DNA of 64,000 nucleotides from Flavobacterium sp. N502540 (lineage in GTDB: Bacteria > Bacteroidota > Bacteroidia > Flavobacteriales > Flavobacteriaceae), in assembly GCF_025947365.1 (NCBI RefSeq), contig NZ_CP110012.1, positions 4,836,001 through 4,900,000 of the forward strand. The letters are read 5' to 3'. Under the pieces are notes generated by a model. That model did not search any database, was not told the origin of the DNA, and saw only the letters and a list, made by a program, of their open reading frames with translations. Below are positions 26,701 to 34,820 of the stretch, piece after piece. The number at the start of each line of letters is the position of its first letter. The stretch's first letter is position 1. The translations under genes and the position numbers were made by a program.

Positions 26701-27218
26701 TTGGACTGGTAATCGATTTTAATTTCATGTCCATTGTCCATTGCCCAGGGAGCTCCCGGAGCGGCTTGTTTGAGAACACGGTTTAGTGGTGATGCTTCAA
26801 ATGCTTTTTGAGAAAAAGGATTTGGGGTATCGTCATACTTTTCAGTACTATAAAAGACAGTTGCGGCATTTATAGCTGCTGTCGGGTCGATCTTGGGGTA
26901 ATTGTTGCTTCCGTTAGCCACTGCATACGGCAGGTATTCTATGGCTTGTCGTCCAAAACCATCATACTCCATAGGTGTTACAATGTCTTTGCCTCCTGTT
27001 CCCTGACCAATAGCAATAGTTTGTATCGGGCGGCCTAATCCGTCAAAATACGTCACATTCTGACTCATTTCATCTTTGGTCAACGCACTTAGATTTGCTG
27101 CCTTAACCGCTTTTTTTGGAGCAAGTGTGTATACAAAGTTGTCATTGCTTAAAGTCTGGGCTTTGATACCTGCACTTATAAAGAATAATAAAATTACTCC
27201 TGGTATATATATTTTCAT
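23706..27218 (-). CDS. Full-length Bacteroidota-type RHS/YD-repeat protein
   Basis: 1170 residues, ATG at 27218. A Sec signal (MKIYIPGVILLFFISAGIKAQ) is followed by a DUF6443-like N-terminal domain (VTYFDGLGRPIQTIAIGQGTGGKDIV, about 50-150). YD/RHS repeats follow from about 220 to 780 (YDIYGNLTYV, YDKLDRLVATG, YDDLGQLIVKN, YDANGNMITDKN). The RHS-associated core is at about 830-950 (YQYKDHLGNIRLSY, NNYYPFGLKHKGYN, YNGKELQDELGLNFYDYGSR, DPDGM). The variable C-terminus of about 220 residues is a low-complexity spacer then a short tip. RHS cores form a shell that encloses the tip. No known toxin motif is visible in the tip. It starts 36 bp after the DUF5977 gene and is followed by its lipoprotein. 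Confidence 0.9.
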   Translation of the reverse strand: MKIYIPGVILLFFISAGIKAQTLSNDNFVYTLAPKKAVKAANLSALTKDEMSQNVTYFDGLGRPIQTIAIGQGTGGKDIVTPMEYDGFGRQAIEYLPYAVANGSNNYPKIDPTAAINAATVFYSTEKYDDTPNPFSQKAFEASPLNRVLKQAAPGAPWAMDNGHEIKIDYQSNTTADAVKKYKANAIWQAGLGLYDISFLDEGTYAEGKLYKTVTYDENTTANPSESSGSTVEFKNTEGQIILKRTYNSGNRHDTYYVYDIYGNLTYVMPPKVTGAVNDDVLNGLCYQYKYDYRNRLVEKKLPGKQWEFIVYDKLDRLVATGPAFSPFKDETAEGWLITKYDAFSRPVYTGWSSQTSNSATRKALQDAQNTAAVLFETKQSSGTIDDIPVYYSNNIAPTNFKLLTVTYYDDYAFPNAATKPVTIEEQPVLDNAKGLVIGSWTRALTMASETLGETTTTFYDRKARAISTRTQNYLSGYTNIDSKLDFIGKSLYTITKHKRTSGDTELTIREEYTYSPQDRLLTHTHQINGGTVELLAENTYDDLGQLIVKNVGNNTASPLQRVYYSYNVRGWLTGINNVENLQQDTDPLDLFAFKINYDKQPGNSQVQALYNGNISETYWKTNTDLTKRSYGYQYDNLNRLTNAIYSKPNDAIPISGAYNESLSYDKNGNIKFLQRYGASDAPSIVFQTDDLTYGYLNENSNQLTKVTDGPAGNDSEGFKDGNKADDDFTYDANGNMITDKNKNITSVTYNHLNLPVKITFATTGNIEYIYNANGVKLSKTVNKGTCITTITDYLGGFQYESMANKCKRPGGGYYGVLKFFPTAEGYVEPSAGSYKYVYQYKDHLGNIRLSYAKNPVTQVLEIIDENNYYPFGLKHKGYNDYVATSNKYKYNGKELQDELGLNFYDYGSRLYDPARVGWTTIDPLAEKMRRWSPYNYCFDNPLRFIDPDGMAPYDWKKDANGNMVFDPNLNSGNLLTQLKSGEKYIGATHTEKVSNDAGNYDLNYNADGSILSSDNYDASSDGLRIFGVGGDAVAGSGDLGSDRGSGSIQADTGDQGTLLDLGQMLGSLLMDGLMANPLTMSIGISLKYGDSKKESTTETTTPSAPEKVTMSLQHYSVSDIPNNKSSVSKVGSHDTLVYPSQVRSINEINKRNFKREQQKSDSLNTVKGF
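23921..24715. repeat. 795-bp RHS repeat, copy inside the intact gene
   Basis: Partner of 22216-23010 (offset 1,705 bp). Most differences are single C/T-type changes, for example Gly/Asp in the shared spacer read on the opposite strand at about 24000. It is the probable source, or gene-conversion partner, of the displaced copy. Confidence 0.9.
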
Positions 27219-27254
27219 AAGAGTCCTATTTTTAAAGGTTTATAGAGAAATCTG

Positions 27255-30101
27255 TTAACATTTACTTTTAGCGACATCTTCTCCAAACTCATCAATTTCC
27301 TTCTGAGCTTTTGCATCTGCATCTTGTTGGGAAATTTTAGAACTGTATTTCCCGGCAGGAACGGTACGTGTGATACTGCCTTTTTTGGGACACTTCTTCT
27401 GTACAAAACTCTTACTTTTAGCTTTATTATAAAAAGTACAAATGATTGTTGCATTAGCACTTGCCTGTCCATTGGTATTAAATAAAGCTAATGCCTGCCA
27501 ATCTGCATCAGCCTGAGAAACGGTTGATGTTTTTGAACCTGCCGGAAGTGTATAACTTACGACCTGCCCAACACCTCCAACAGGACAATTATTTTTAGTA
27601 AATGTCCCAGTCATACTTATACTAGAAAAAGTACAGGTTCCTACAGCATTCGCATTTGCTTGCCCATTTATATTAAACAAGATTGCTGCTTGGGAATCTG
27701 CATCAGCCTGAGAAACAGTCGATGTTTTTGCCCCTGCCCACAGCGTATAACTAACGACTTGTGGTACACCTCCTCCAGGGCAACTATTTTTAGTAAATGT
27801 ACCCGTTATACTTGCACTTGAAAAGGTACAAACTCCGACGGTATTAGCATTTACCTCTCCATTTGTATTAAACAAGGCTACTGCTTGAGAATCTGCATCG
27901 GCTTGGGAAACAGTCGATGTTTTTGAACCTGCCGGAAGCGTATAACTAACTACCTGTCCAACACCTCCTGCAACGCAATTGTTTTTGATAAAATTTCCTG
28001 TTATGCTAACGCTAGAAAAAGTACAAGTTCCATTTGTATTAGCATAGTTTTGCCCGTCAGTGTTAAACTTAATTAATCCCTTATCGTCAGCATCAGCTTG
28101 TGAAGAATTAGAAGACATTGTACCATAAGGCTGACTGTAAACAACGCTTGAGCCTACTCCTCCTGTTGCACAATTATTCTTAGTAATAGATTGGCTTATT
28201 GCGGCACTGTAAAAAGTACAACCACCATTTGCATTAGCATAAATTTGTCCTTCGGTATTAAATTTATCTAATCCTTTGCTCTCTGCGTCAGCTTGTGAAA
28301 TGGTCGAAATATATGCCCCAACATCCTGACTATAACTCACACTTTGTCCTGTTCCTCCCACAGGGCAATTATTTCTGGTAAACGATCCGGTTCTGGCTGC
28401 ACTTTTATAGAAATACTCGGTGGTTGAAGTATTATCGCTGCAATCTGTTTGCTGACCTTTATAATTGTAGCAATATTTTTGAAGTACATTTAAATCCTGA
28501 TCTTTTATAAATTTCAATCTGCCAAAAGAATCATATTCGTAATAAGAAGGTACTCCTTTCGGATCTGTTATACTGGTTACTCCAACCAATGGATTATAAG
28601 TATAAGTGGTAATAAAAGCATTTGGAAGAGAATTTCTTAATGTATTCAAAGCATTTCTAAATAATTGTTCGGTACAACTCTCTGACATGCAATTATCTGT
28701 ATCTGCATTTGAAAGCTCCTGTAAGTTTGTTATGGTTCCTGCCGGGATCGAACTATAAGATGCATTTTCAATTTTGGCAATAGGCTGTGTTTTATTATAT
28801 CCCCAGATTATAGACGTCGATACTCCTGATTCAGGTGTATATTGCAGAATGTTTCCCTTATCATCATACTGATCATACGTAATTTTCTTTTCAAGATTAC
28901 CTATATTAGGAATATTAAGGAGTCCATTTGTAAACTTAGCTGCATATATCGCTTTTGGAAGCAATAAATTACTCGTTGACGTACTTTTATCATAAACTGT
29001 TAATTGTTCTGATAATATATCATTCTCATTAAAAATTTGTTTTTTTAATGGAATACTGATCATATTGCTATTTATCATTTCAGACACAAAAGGCAAATTA
29101 CTTGCTTCAGAATCTCGCGCGTATATATATTTAGTTCCCTTTATCTTGCCTTCACTTAATACTAATTCTGATTTTGTTAGATTAAGATGTATATAATTAT
29201 CATAGTAGAATCTTTTTGTAACAGTTGTTCCATTTTGCCCCCTATTAAAAAGAGTTTCAATCTCTTCAGAGGAAACAATCCAATATGATGGAATATTATA
29301 ATATCTTAAAATAGATGTATTTACATAATATGGACTAGGATTTGGTCTTCTGGCTTCAGGGTACATTGTTTCTTTTGTTAATCCCTGAATATATTTGGTA
29401 TCTTTTAATGTATATTGATATTCATTCTTTTTAATGGAATCTCCTACAGCATTAAAATAAATAATCTTACTGACTTTCCCGTTTTTAGGATTATGAATAA
29501 GGGGGATATACGGCAGAATCCTTGACGGTAAAACATCTTCAATGTTATGATAATAGTACTCTGTTCTTCCATTCTCTCCATTTTCCCCATCTAACTCAAT
29601 GACTCTATCGTAACCAACTACTCCCGGATTTTGCACAAGATTTGAAGCTGAAGTAGAATTTGACATACGAACCCTATAAATATAAGTGTAGTAACCTAAA
29701 GAACCATCCAATCCGGCCTGTCCTCCTGGCCACTCATCATCATGACGAGTGTAATCAGTTGCAAATATTGGAAAATCGTAAATAAGCGGTTCAATAAGTT
29801 TACCTGTTGTCGAACCATTTGTATTATTATATAAAAATTTCTTTACTCCGATTATACTATTATTACTATCAAAATTCATTATTTTCTGAATTCTTACCCC
29901 TCCTCCTTTTCTTTGTGTTACAAAAGTTTTTTTACTCCAACTAGCAGTTATAGAAGAAGTTATTCCTTCAATGTTTCTAATATCCATTGTATAATGTCCT
30001 GGATAGATTATAAAATCTAAAGTTTGGGGATTCGAATATTGACCTGATGGTTGTTCAGTAGTTTCTAAAAACTGATATATCAAATTTCCGTCTTTATACA
30101 A
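27255..30101 (-). CDS. YD-repeat protein, 3' portion, ending in DUF5977 repeats (frameshifted from upstream ORF)
   Basis: 948 residues if counted from the TTG at 30101, but it is really the continuation of the 30094-31800 ORF: deleting one A from the A10 tract at 30135-30144 joins the frames through KGDLIYIGDYAHLYKDGNL. Residues 1-540 carry the SpvB/YD-like middle part (YNPLVGVTSITDPKGVPSYY, YDSFGRLKFIKDQDLNVLQKY). From about 565 on there are six tandem units of about 65 residues with the pattern TKNNCPVGGVGQVVSYTLPAG, TSQADADSQA, FNTNGQANAN and CTF, which is the DUF5977 repeat. The last unit is divergent and Lys-rich and ends in Cys. It is probably a cell-surface protein. It directly precedes the RHS gene (36-bp gap) and is co-oriented. 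Confidence 0.75.
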   Translation of the reverse strand: MYKDGNLIYQFLETTEQPSGQYSNPQTLDFIIYPGHYTMDIRNIEGITSSITASWSKKTFVTQRKGGGVRIQKIMNFDSNNSIIGVKKFLYNNTNGSTTGKLIEPLIYDFPIFATDYTRHDDEWPGGQAGLDGSLGYYTYIYRVRMSNSTSASNLVQNPGVVGYDRVIELDGENGENGRTEYYYHNIEDVLPSRILPYIPLIHNPKNGKVSKIIYFNAVGDSIKKNEYQYTLKDTKYIQGLTKETMYPEARRPNPSPYYVNTSILRYYNIPSYWIVSSEEIETLFNRGQNGTTVTKRFYYDNYIHLNLTKSELVLSEGKIKGTKYIYARDSEASNLPFVSEMINSNMISIPLKKQIFNENDILSEQLTVYDKSTSTSNLLLPKAIYAAKFTNGLLNIPNIGNLEKKITYDQYDDKGNILQYTPESGVSTSIIWGYNKTQPIAKIENASYSSIPAGTITNLQELSNADTDNCMSESCTEQLFRNALNTLRNSLPNAFITTYTYNPLVGVTSITDPKGVPSYYEYDSFGRLKFIKDQDLNVLQKYCYNYKGQQTDCSDNTSTTEYFYKSAARTGSFTRNNCPVGGTGQSVSYSQDVGAYISTISQADAESKGLDKFNTEGQIYANANGGCTFYSAAISQSITKNNCATGGVGSSVVYSQPYGTMSSNSSQADADDKGLIKFNTDGQNYANTNGTCTFSSVSITGNFIKNNCVAGGVGQVVSYTLPAGSKTSTVSQADADSQAVALFNTNGEVNANTVGVCTFSSASITGTFTKNSCPGGGVPQVVSYTLWAGAKTSTVSQADADSQAAILFNINGQANANAVGTCTFSSISMTGTFTKNNCPVGGVGQVVSYTLPAGSKTSTVSQADADWQALALFNTNGQASANATIICTFYNKAKSKSFVQKKCPKKGSITRTVPAGKYSSKISQQDADAKAQKEIDEFGEDVAKSKC
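27258..28396 (-). repeat. Six DUF5977 coding repeats
   Basis: Five close units of about 195 bp and one divergent terminal unit, each coding for a segment with a CPxGGxGQ-like start, an SQADAD core and an NANxxGxCTF end. Two conserved Cys per unit could form disulphides in an exported protein. Near-identity between units 3, 4 and 5 suggests recent expansion. Confidence 0.8.
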
Positions 30102-31800
30102 ATGAGCATAATCTCCAATGTATATTAAATCTCCTTTTTTTTTTGAAAGTACCTTTTAACGTTACTATTGTAGTGTCTATAACAGCAAGATCAAACGCCT
30201 CAGAGTATTTTCCTATCATCGAATTAGCCATTACGGTTTGTGGCTGTAAAACATACTGGTCATCTCCTTTCAAATTATGATACTCATTTAGTTCATAATT
30301 GAATTTAGTCTTGCCTCCAGTTGGGTAAGTTATTGATGAAAGCATTCCTTTTATCGCTTCTGTGTTTACTTGATTCGCGGATCGATCCGCTCCATTCCAG
30401 AACTTTTCAACAGAAGGAATTATTTTAGTTGGTAAAAGCGTATTATTTGAAGACTTACCATTGTAATACCCCCAATGGTCTATTGCTTTTGTATACTTAT
30501 AAGGAAGATCATCTGCATTATAATAATCTAAAATATAGGGAGGTTTTGATTGATCATTACTCGCTAATTCTACAACAGCATCTAATTTAAGTCTTCTTCT
30601 GTTTGTATAATCATTAGTTAATATAGTTTCAGAGGTATTTGACAAAAAATAACTGTAATTAAAACTGTATTTTTTTAATACATTACCACTTATATCCTTA
30701 ATAACAATTTGAGATAACTTCTGTGGTTTATCCGTCCCGAGGTATTCAATATCATCTCTATTGGTAGTGTTAAATATGATGCTACCCTCCGAAAAATTAA
30801 TTTGTTTAAGATATACATCGTAGATTAATTGTTTTGATCCTGTATAACGATGATATTTAGCTGAAAATTTCCCTGACATGGTTGCAGTTTGGGCGACAAG
30901 TTTTTCCTGATCATATTCTTCTTCTGATTTAGAAATTAAGCTCATACTCTGTCTAAGTGGCTCTGTCTGATAGGTAAAACTTATCACTTCTTCCGTAGGA
31001 GTCACTATTGAACTCAAGTACCAGGACATGGTAATTAAGGGATTCCCATTAATCACATAGTTATCGAAAGCTCCAATTTGAGAATCATTAGGTATATCTC
31101 CGCCATCTATAGTCTTGTAAAAATTTTGAACACGCTCTCTGGTATTAAAATAATACCTATACCCCAATCCATCAGTAACCAACCAATTGTCAGTCTGCTG
31201 AAGATATTGCATCTTGAGATTGTTTGCCTGGTCTTTATAAACGAGCGAGCCATTAATCTGTTTGTCTAAAACAAATTTACCTGAATAGTTAGCAAAATTA
31301 TAATGAAAAATATCAGGTTCCGAATCTATCCAACCCTGATCAAAATCGTTCAGATAATTTTGATTATAGCTACTTAAATTAAAAAAATCATTTGATAAAA
31401 CATCAAACTTATTTGGTAATTTATCCGCATTGTAGTAACCCACTTGAGATGAAGATGTACCAAATAAATCATCACCGCCTTTGACTGATTTCGTTATTAC
31501 ACCTCCCGCTGAAAGAGACCAGCCTAAACCTACCCAACTTGCATTGTCAGCAACCCTTACACCAGAAGAAAAATAATCTAATTTTACGGGTAAAACTTGA
31601 TTTGACATCTTTATTTCATAAATTGGAATGGTTACTCCGACAGTTCCATTATAGTAATTGACGGGGTTATTTCCATAGACTCCTAATGAGGCTGCTGTTG
31701 GTGACGGTTGAATAACTTTCATAGGATCAAACGGTTGTTGCCCCAATGCAATACCCCAGAAAAATAAACTTATCACAGATTGTACTATTTTCTTTTTCAT
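30094..31800 (-). CDS. YD-repeat protein, 5' portion (SpvB-like N-terminus), frame ends after an A10 tract
   Basis: 568 residues, ATG at 31800. Signal peptide MKKKIVQSVISLFFWGIALG; mature start QQPFDPMKVIQPSPTAASLG. The segment YNGTVGVTIPIYEIKMSNQVLPVKLDYFSSGVRV...SWVGLGWSLSAGGVITKSVKG is the typical opening of Bacteroidota SpvB/RHS-related surface proteins. The frame runs into GTFKKKRRFNIHWRLCSFV and stops shortly after the A10 homopolymer at 30135-30144. One A fewer continues into the 27255-30101 ORF, giving about 1,510 residues. This may be a genuine mutation, a phase-variable switch, or polymerase/ribosome slippage. It lies 28 bp after the T9SS gene. Confidence 0.8.
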   Translation of the reverse strand: MKKKIVQSVISLFFWGIALGQQPFDPMKVIQPSPTAASLGVYGNNPVNYYNGTVGVTIPIYEIKMSNQVLPVKLDYFSSGVRVADNASWVGLGWSLSAGGVITKSVKGGDDLFGTSSSQVGYYNADKLPNKFDVLSNDFFNLSSYNQNYLNDFDQGWIDSEPDIFHYNFANYSGKFVLDKQINGSLVYKDQANNLKMQYLQQTDNWLVTDGLGYRYYFNTRERVQNFYKTIDGGDIPNDSQIGAFDNYVINGNPLITMSWYLSSIVTPTEEVISFTYQTEPLRQSMSLISKSEEEYDQEKLVAQTATMSGKFSAKYHRYTGSKQLIYDVYLKQINFSEGSIIFNTTNRDDIEYLGTDKPQKLSQIVIKDISGNVLKKYSFNYSYFLSNTSETILTNDYTNRRRLKLDAVVELASNDQSKPPYILDYYNADDLPYKYTKAIDHWGYYNGKSSNNTLLPTKIIPSVEKFWNGADRSANQVNTEAIKGMLSSITYPTGGKTKFNYELNEYHNLKGDDQYVLQPQTVMANSMIGKYSEAFDLAVIDTTIVTLKGTFKKKRRFNIHWRLCSFV

Positions 31801-31828
31801 AGTTATTCTTAATAATTGATATTTTAAT

Positions 31829-33493
31829 TTACTTTACCGATTTAATCACTTTCACAGATTCTGTTTTCACATCTGTTCTGACTTTTATAATATAGATTCC
31901 TTCAGGGTACTGGCTTAGATTAACAGGAACGGTCCTGCTGTTGATGTCAAATTCCTGCAAAGTACGTCCGGCGATGTCGATCAAAGCGGCCGTACCTTCT
32001 TTAAAATCATAGCCTATGATAATATTGGTGTAAGTGGATGCAGGATTCGGAATGGCTTCGATACTGGATTTTACTTTTTCCACTTTTGTTTTGTCTTTGA
32101 GCTTTACCACCCAAAAATCATTGCCTCCTATACTGCCGTTTTTATCTCTTGAGGCAGTCGAATTGGAGGTTCCTGCCATGAGATACCCTCCGTCTCGGGT
32201 TTCGATTAACTTCCTGAGAATATCCTCTCCGGCACTGCCTACGGTTTTGTTCCAGATTTCTTCTCCTTTATCGTCAATCTTCATCGCGATATAGTCGTTG
32301 ATACCTTCTTTTTCTTTACTGACGGAGTTAAGTGCTTTGGCCACAATCCCTTCGCGAGGGCGCCTGCTTTCGCTTTGGGCATAACCGCCTATGAGATAAC
32401 TTTGGTCCTTGTTTTCCACCAGAGAAGTGAGAATGTCTGTTTTTCCGAAATCATAGGTTTTACTCCATACCACACCTCCGTCTTTATCGAGTTTCAGGAT
32501 CCAGTAATCGGTTCCGTTTCCAACTATCCCGCCCATAGTGGTCAGAGCATTTTTACTGTTGGAATTTCCTCCTGCAATATAACCGCCATCGGCAGTCTGA
32601 TGGATCACATAGGGCTGATCGTCTCCTTCGGCTCCATAAGTACTTTGCCATTGAATTTCACCGGTATCCGTTATTTTGAGGATCCAGTAATCTCCGATTC
32701 CTTTGTTGTTTTCTGTTTTGTCACCTGAAACGGGGGAGTTGGAATAGCCCGCCAGAATATAGCCGTTGTCTGTCGTTTGCTCCATGCTTCTCAGTACGTC
32801 GCTATAACTTCCTCCATAAGTCTTTTGCCATTCGACATCACCCTGTTTGTCCAGTTTGACAATCCAATAGTCCATATTGCCACGGCATTTCTCTGATTTA
32901 TTAAACTGATCTGCTTTTGTGGTGGGTTTGGACATACTGTTTGTAGCAGCACGTACATTACCGGAATAATCGGAACTCGAGGAGCCTCCTAACATATAAC
33001 CACCATCTTTGGTTTGAAAAGCACATAAGAGTTCGTCCTTCCCTGTACCACCAATCGTTCTCTGCCATTGTTCACTGCCCGAGGCATCTAATTTGATGAC
33101 CCAAAAATCAGTAAGACCTTTACAGCTATCTTTCTTTTGAAAGCCTAGTCCTGAATCAGAAGTTCCTGCAAGTATAAATCCGCCGTCTCTGGTGTTTTTA
33201 ATACTCTGGAGCAAATCAAATCCGCTTCCGCCTATACTTTTCTGCCAGACCAGATCTCCTTTTTCACTCATTTTCCAGATCCAGTAATCCAAATCTCCAT
33301 GATTATCGTCGTCTTTGTTTCCGGTTTTGTTAGATAAGGAACTTCCTGCCAGAATAAAGCCGTAATCGGCTGTGGGCTGTGCGTCGAACAAATAGTCGGC
33401 ATGCTGTCCGCCGTATGATTTCTCCCAGAGAATGTCTTGAGAATAGGTAAAGAAGGAGAAAGTTAAAATGGGTAACAGATAGCATTTTTTCAT
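31829..33493 (-). CDS. T9SS type A sorting-domain protein with tandem repeats
   Basis: 554 residues, ATG at 33493. Signal peptide MKKCYLLPILTFSFFTYS. Residues about 22-465 consist of roughly seven repeats with the pattern W.K..GG...D.....Q..DGGYILAGSSNS...DYWI.KLD..G...W, a beta-propeller-like repeat often seen in secreted Bacteroidota proteins. The last 85 residues (AIPNPASTYTNIIIGYDF...IDIAGRTLQEFDIN...YPEGIYIIKVRT) are a Por secretion system type A C-terminal domain, so the protein should cross the outer membrane by T9SS and be retained on the surface. It is the first gene of the minus-strand series leading to the RHS locus. Confidence 0.9.
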   Translation of the reverse strand: MKKCYLLPILTFSFFTYSQDILWEKSYGGQHADYLFDAQPTADYGFILAGSSLSNKTGNKDDDNHGDLDYWIWKMSEKGDLVWQKSIGGSGFDLLQSIKNTRDGGFILAGTSDSGLGFQKKDSCKGLTDFWVIKLDASGSEQWQRTIGGTGKDELLCAFQTKDGGYMLGGSSSSDYSGNVRAATNSMSKPTTKADQFNKSEKCRGNMDYWIVKLDKQGDVEWQKTYGGSYSDVLRSMEQTTDNGYILAGYSNSPVSGDKTENNKGIGDYWILKITDTGEIQWQSTYGAEGDDQPYVIHQTADGGYIAGGNSNSKNALTTMGGIVGNGTDYWILKLDKDGGVVWSKTYDFGKTDILTSLVENKDQSYLIGGYAQSESRRPREGIVAKALNSVSKEKEGINDYIAMKIDDKGEEIWNKTVGSAGEDILRKLIETRDGGYLMAGTSNSTASRDKNGSIGGNDFWVVKLKDKTKVEKVKSSIEAIPNPASTYTNIIIGYDFKEGTAALIDIAGRTLQEFDINSRTVPVNLSQYPEGIYIIKVRTDVKTESVKVIKSVK

Positions 33494-33767
33494 AAGGCTT
33501 TACGGTTTAGTCTTTTGGTTAATTAAATGGCAGGACCTGATCACACACTTAATTTTTATACTCTATAAAGTATCTTTATTCTTGTTAATATTCAGTTAAT
33601 TTAAGCTAATAAAATAATCAAACACAAACAAAATCAACAACTGGAAGCATTAATGAAATAAATAAGCTTAAATATGTAACACTTGGTAGTATTACAAAAA
33701 AAAACACTAAACAAACCAAAAATCTTAAAGCAATAGAAAAACAGATTTCACCACGTCGATTTTAACC
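33494..33767. other. Gene-free stretch upstream of the T9SS gene
   Basis: AT-rich, with no supported gene. It must hold the promoter for the T9SS/RHS series, but no -7 box matching TAnnTTTG on the minus strand stood out. Confidence 0.4.
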
Positions 33768-33802
33768 AAAAAAAAAGCGCAATGATTAAAAAATCATTAC
33801 GC
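33768..33802 (-). terminator. Intrinsic terminator of the methionine importer operon
   Basis: GCGxAATGATT pairs with AATCATTxCGC (33777-33787 with 33792-33802). On the minus strand it is followed by nine Ts (33768-33776). It lies 70 bp after the metQ-like stop codon. Confidence 0.8.
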
Positions 33803-33873
33803 ATTATAAAACTGCAAGGTTTTACCCGATTAAAAAAAAGAACTATCCGGCCTCCCTATATTTCCAAAAAAAA

Positions 33874-34692
33874 TTACCAGCCCTTTACTGCTCCGCCTTT
33901 AAACTCGCGAACAGCCGCCTGCTCTACTTCGGCAGATTGAAAAGCTGCTACAAACTGTTTTATTTTTTCTTCTTTTTTGTTGTCATCACGGCTCACGATT
34001 AAGTTAACGTAAGGCGAATCTTTGTCCTCTACAAACAGGGCATCACGGGCCGGAACCAGTCCTGCCTGTGAAGCAAAAGTATTATTGATAATCGCTACCG
34101 CTACATTCTGATCGTCTAAAGCACGTGGCAATTGCGGAGCTTCTAATTCTAATATTTTAAGATTCTTAGGATTTTCCGTGATATCCGTTACTTTAGGCAA
34201 TAAACCTACATTTGGACGAAGTTTCAGTAAACCGTTTTTCTCTAAAAGCAATAAGGAACGTCCTCCATTTGTCGGGTCATTTGGAATAATGATTGTGCTT
34301 TCGTTTTTCAATTCCGACAAGCTTTTGATCTTTTTTGAATAAGCCGCAATTGGATAAATGAAGGTCTTGGCAATAATCGCCAGTTTGTATCCGCGCTGTT
34401 TTGATTGCTCGTCTAGATAAGGTTTGTGCTGAAAAGCATTAACATCAATATCTCCCTGACTTAACGCTTCGTTTGGAATCACATAATCGTTAAAAGAAAC
34501 CAATTCTACCTCAAGACCGTATTTGGCTTTGGCTACTTTTTGAGCAGCCTGAGCCACCACATATTCCGGACCGGCCGCTACTCCAACTTTAATATGGTGC
34601 GGGTCGTTATCTTTACTTTTTCCGCAATTGGACACCACAATTGACAATGCCACAATTCCTGTTAATTTTAAAAAATTTAGTTTATTATTCAT
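33874..34692 (-). CDS. metQ: Methionine ABC transporter substrate-binding lipoprotein (MetQ/NlpA)
   Basis: 272 residues, ATG at 34692. Lipoprotein signal ends in VVSNCGK. The NlpA/MetQ family is recognised from IKVGVAAGPEYVVAQAAQKVAKAKYGLEVELV...FNDYVIPNEALSQGDIDVNAFQHKPYLDEQ, with the family features NDPTNGGRSLLLLE and a conserved late VAIINNTFASQAGL. It should bind methionine in the periplasm and deliver it to MetI/MetN. Unusually, it is separated from metI by 128 bp that contain a 14-bp tandem repeat at 34714-34807, which may influence its translation or mRNA level relative to metNI. Confidence 0.93.
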   Translation of the reverse strand: MNNKLNFLKLTGIVALSIVVSNCGKSKDNDPHHIKVGVAAGPEYVVAQAAQKVAKAKYGLEVELVSFNDYVIPNEALSQGDIDVNAFQHKPYLDEQSKQRGYKLAIIAKTFIYPIAAYSKKIKSLSELKNESTIIIPNDPTNGGRSLLLLEKNGLLKLRPNVGLLPKVTDITENPKNLKILELEAPQLPRALDDQNVAVAIINNTFASQAGLVPARDALFVEDKDSPYVNLIVSRDDNKKEEKIKQFVAAFQSAEVEQAAVREFKGGAVKGW

Positions 34693-34713
34693 CCTTCTAC
34701 TATTTATAATTTT

Positions 34714-34807
34714 AACTCTTTACTCTTTCTTCTTTACTCTTTCTTCTTTACTCTTTCTTCTTTACTCTTTCTTCTTTACTCTTTCTTCTTTACTCTTTCT
34801 TCTTCGC
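34714..34807. repeat. 14-bp tandem repeat between metI and metQ
   Basis: Six perfect units of TACTCTTTCTTCTT (34721-34804) with a partial unit before them. On the transcribed strand it is a purine-rich AAGAAGAAAGAGTA tract ending about 22 bp before the metQ ATG. Copy number is likely to vary by slippage. Confidence 0.95.
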
Positions 34808-34820
34808 TCTCAATTAAACG

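Noticed and set aside
34714..34807. CRISPR repeats between metI and metQ
   Set aside because: The 14-bp units are contiguous without spacers, so this is a simple tandem repeat.
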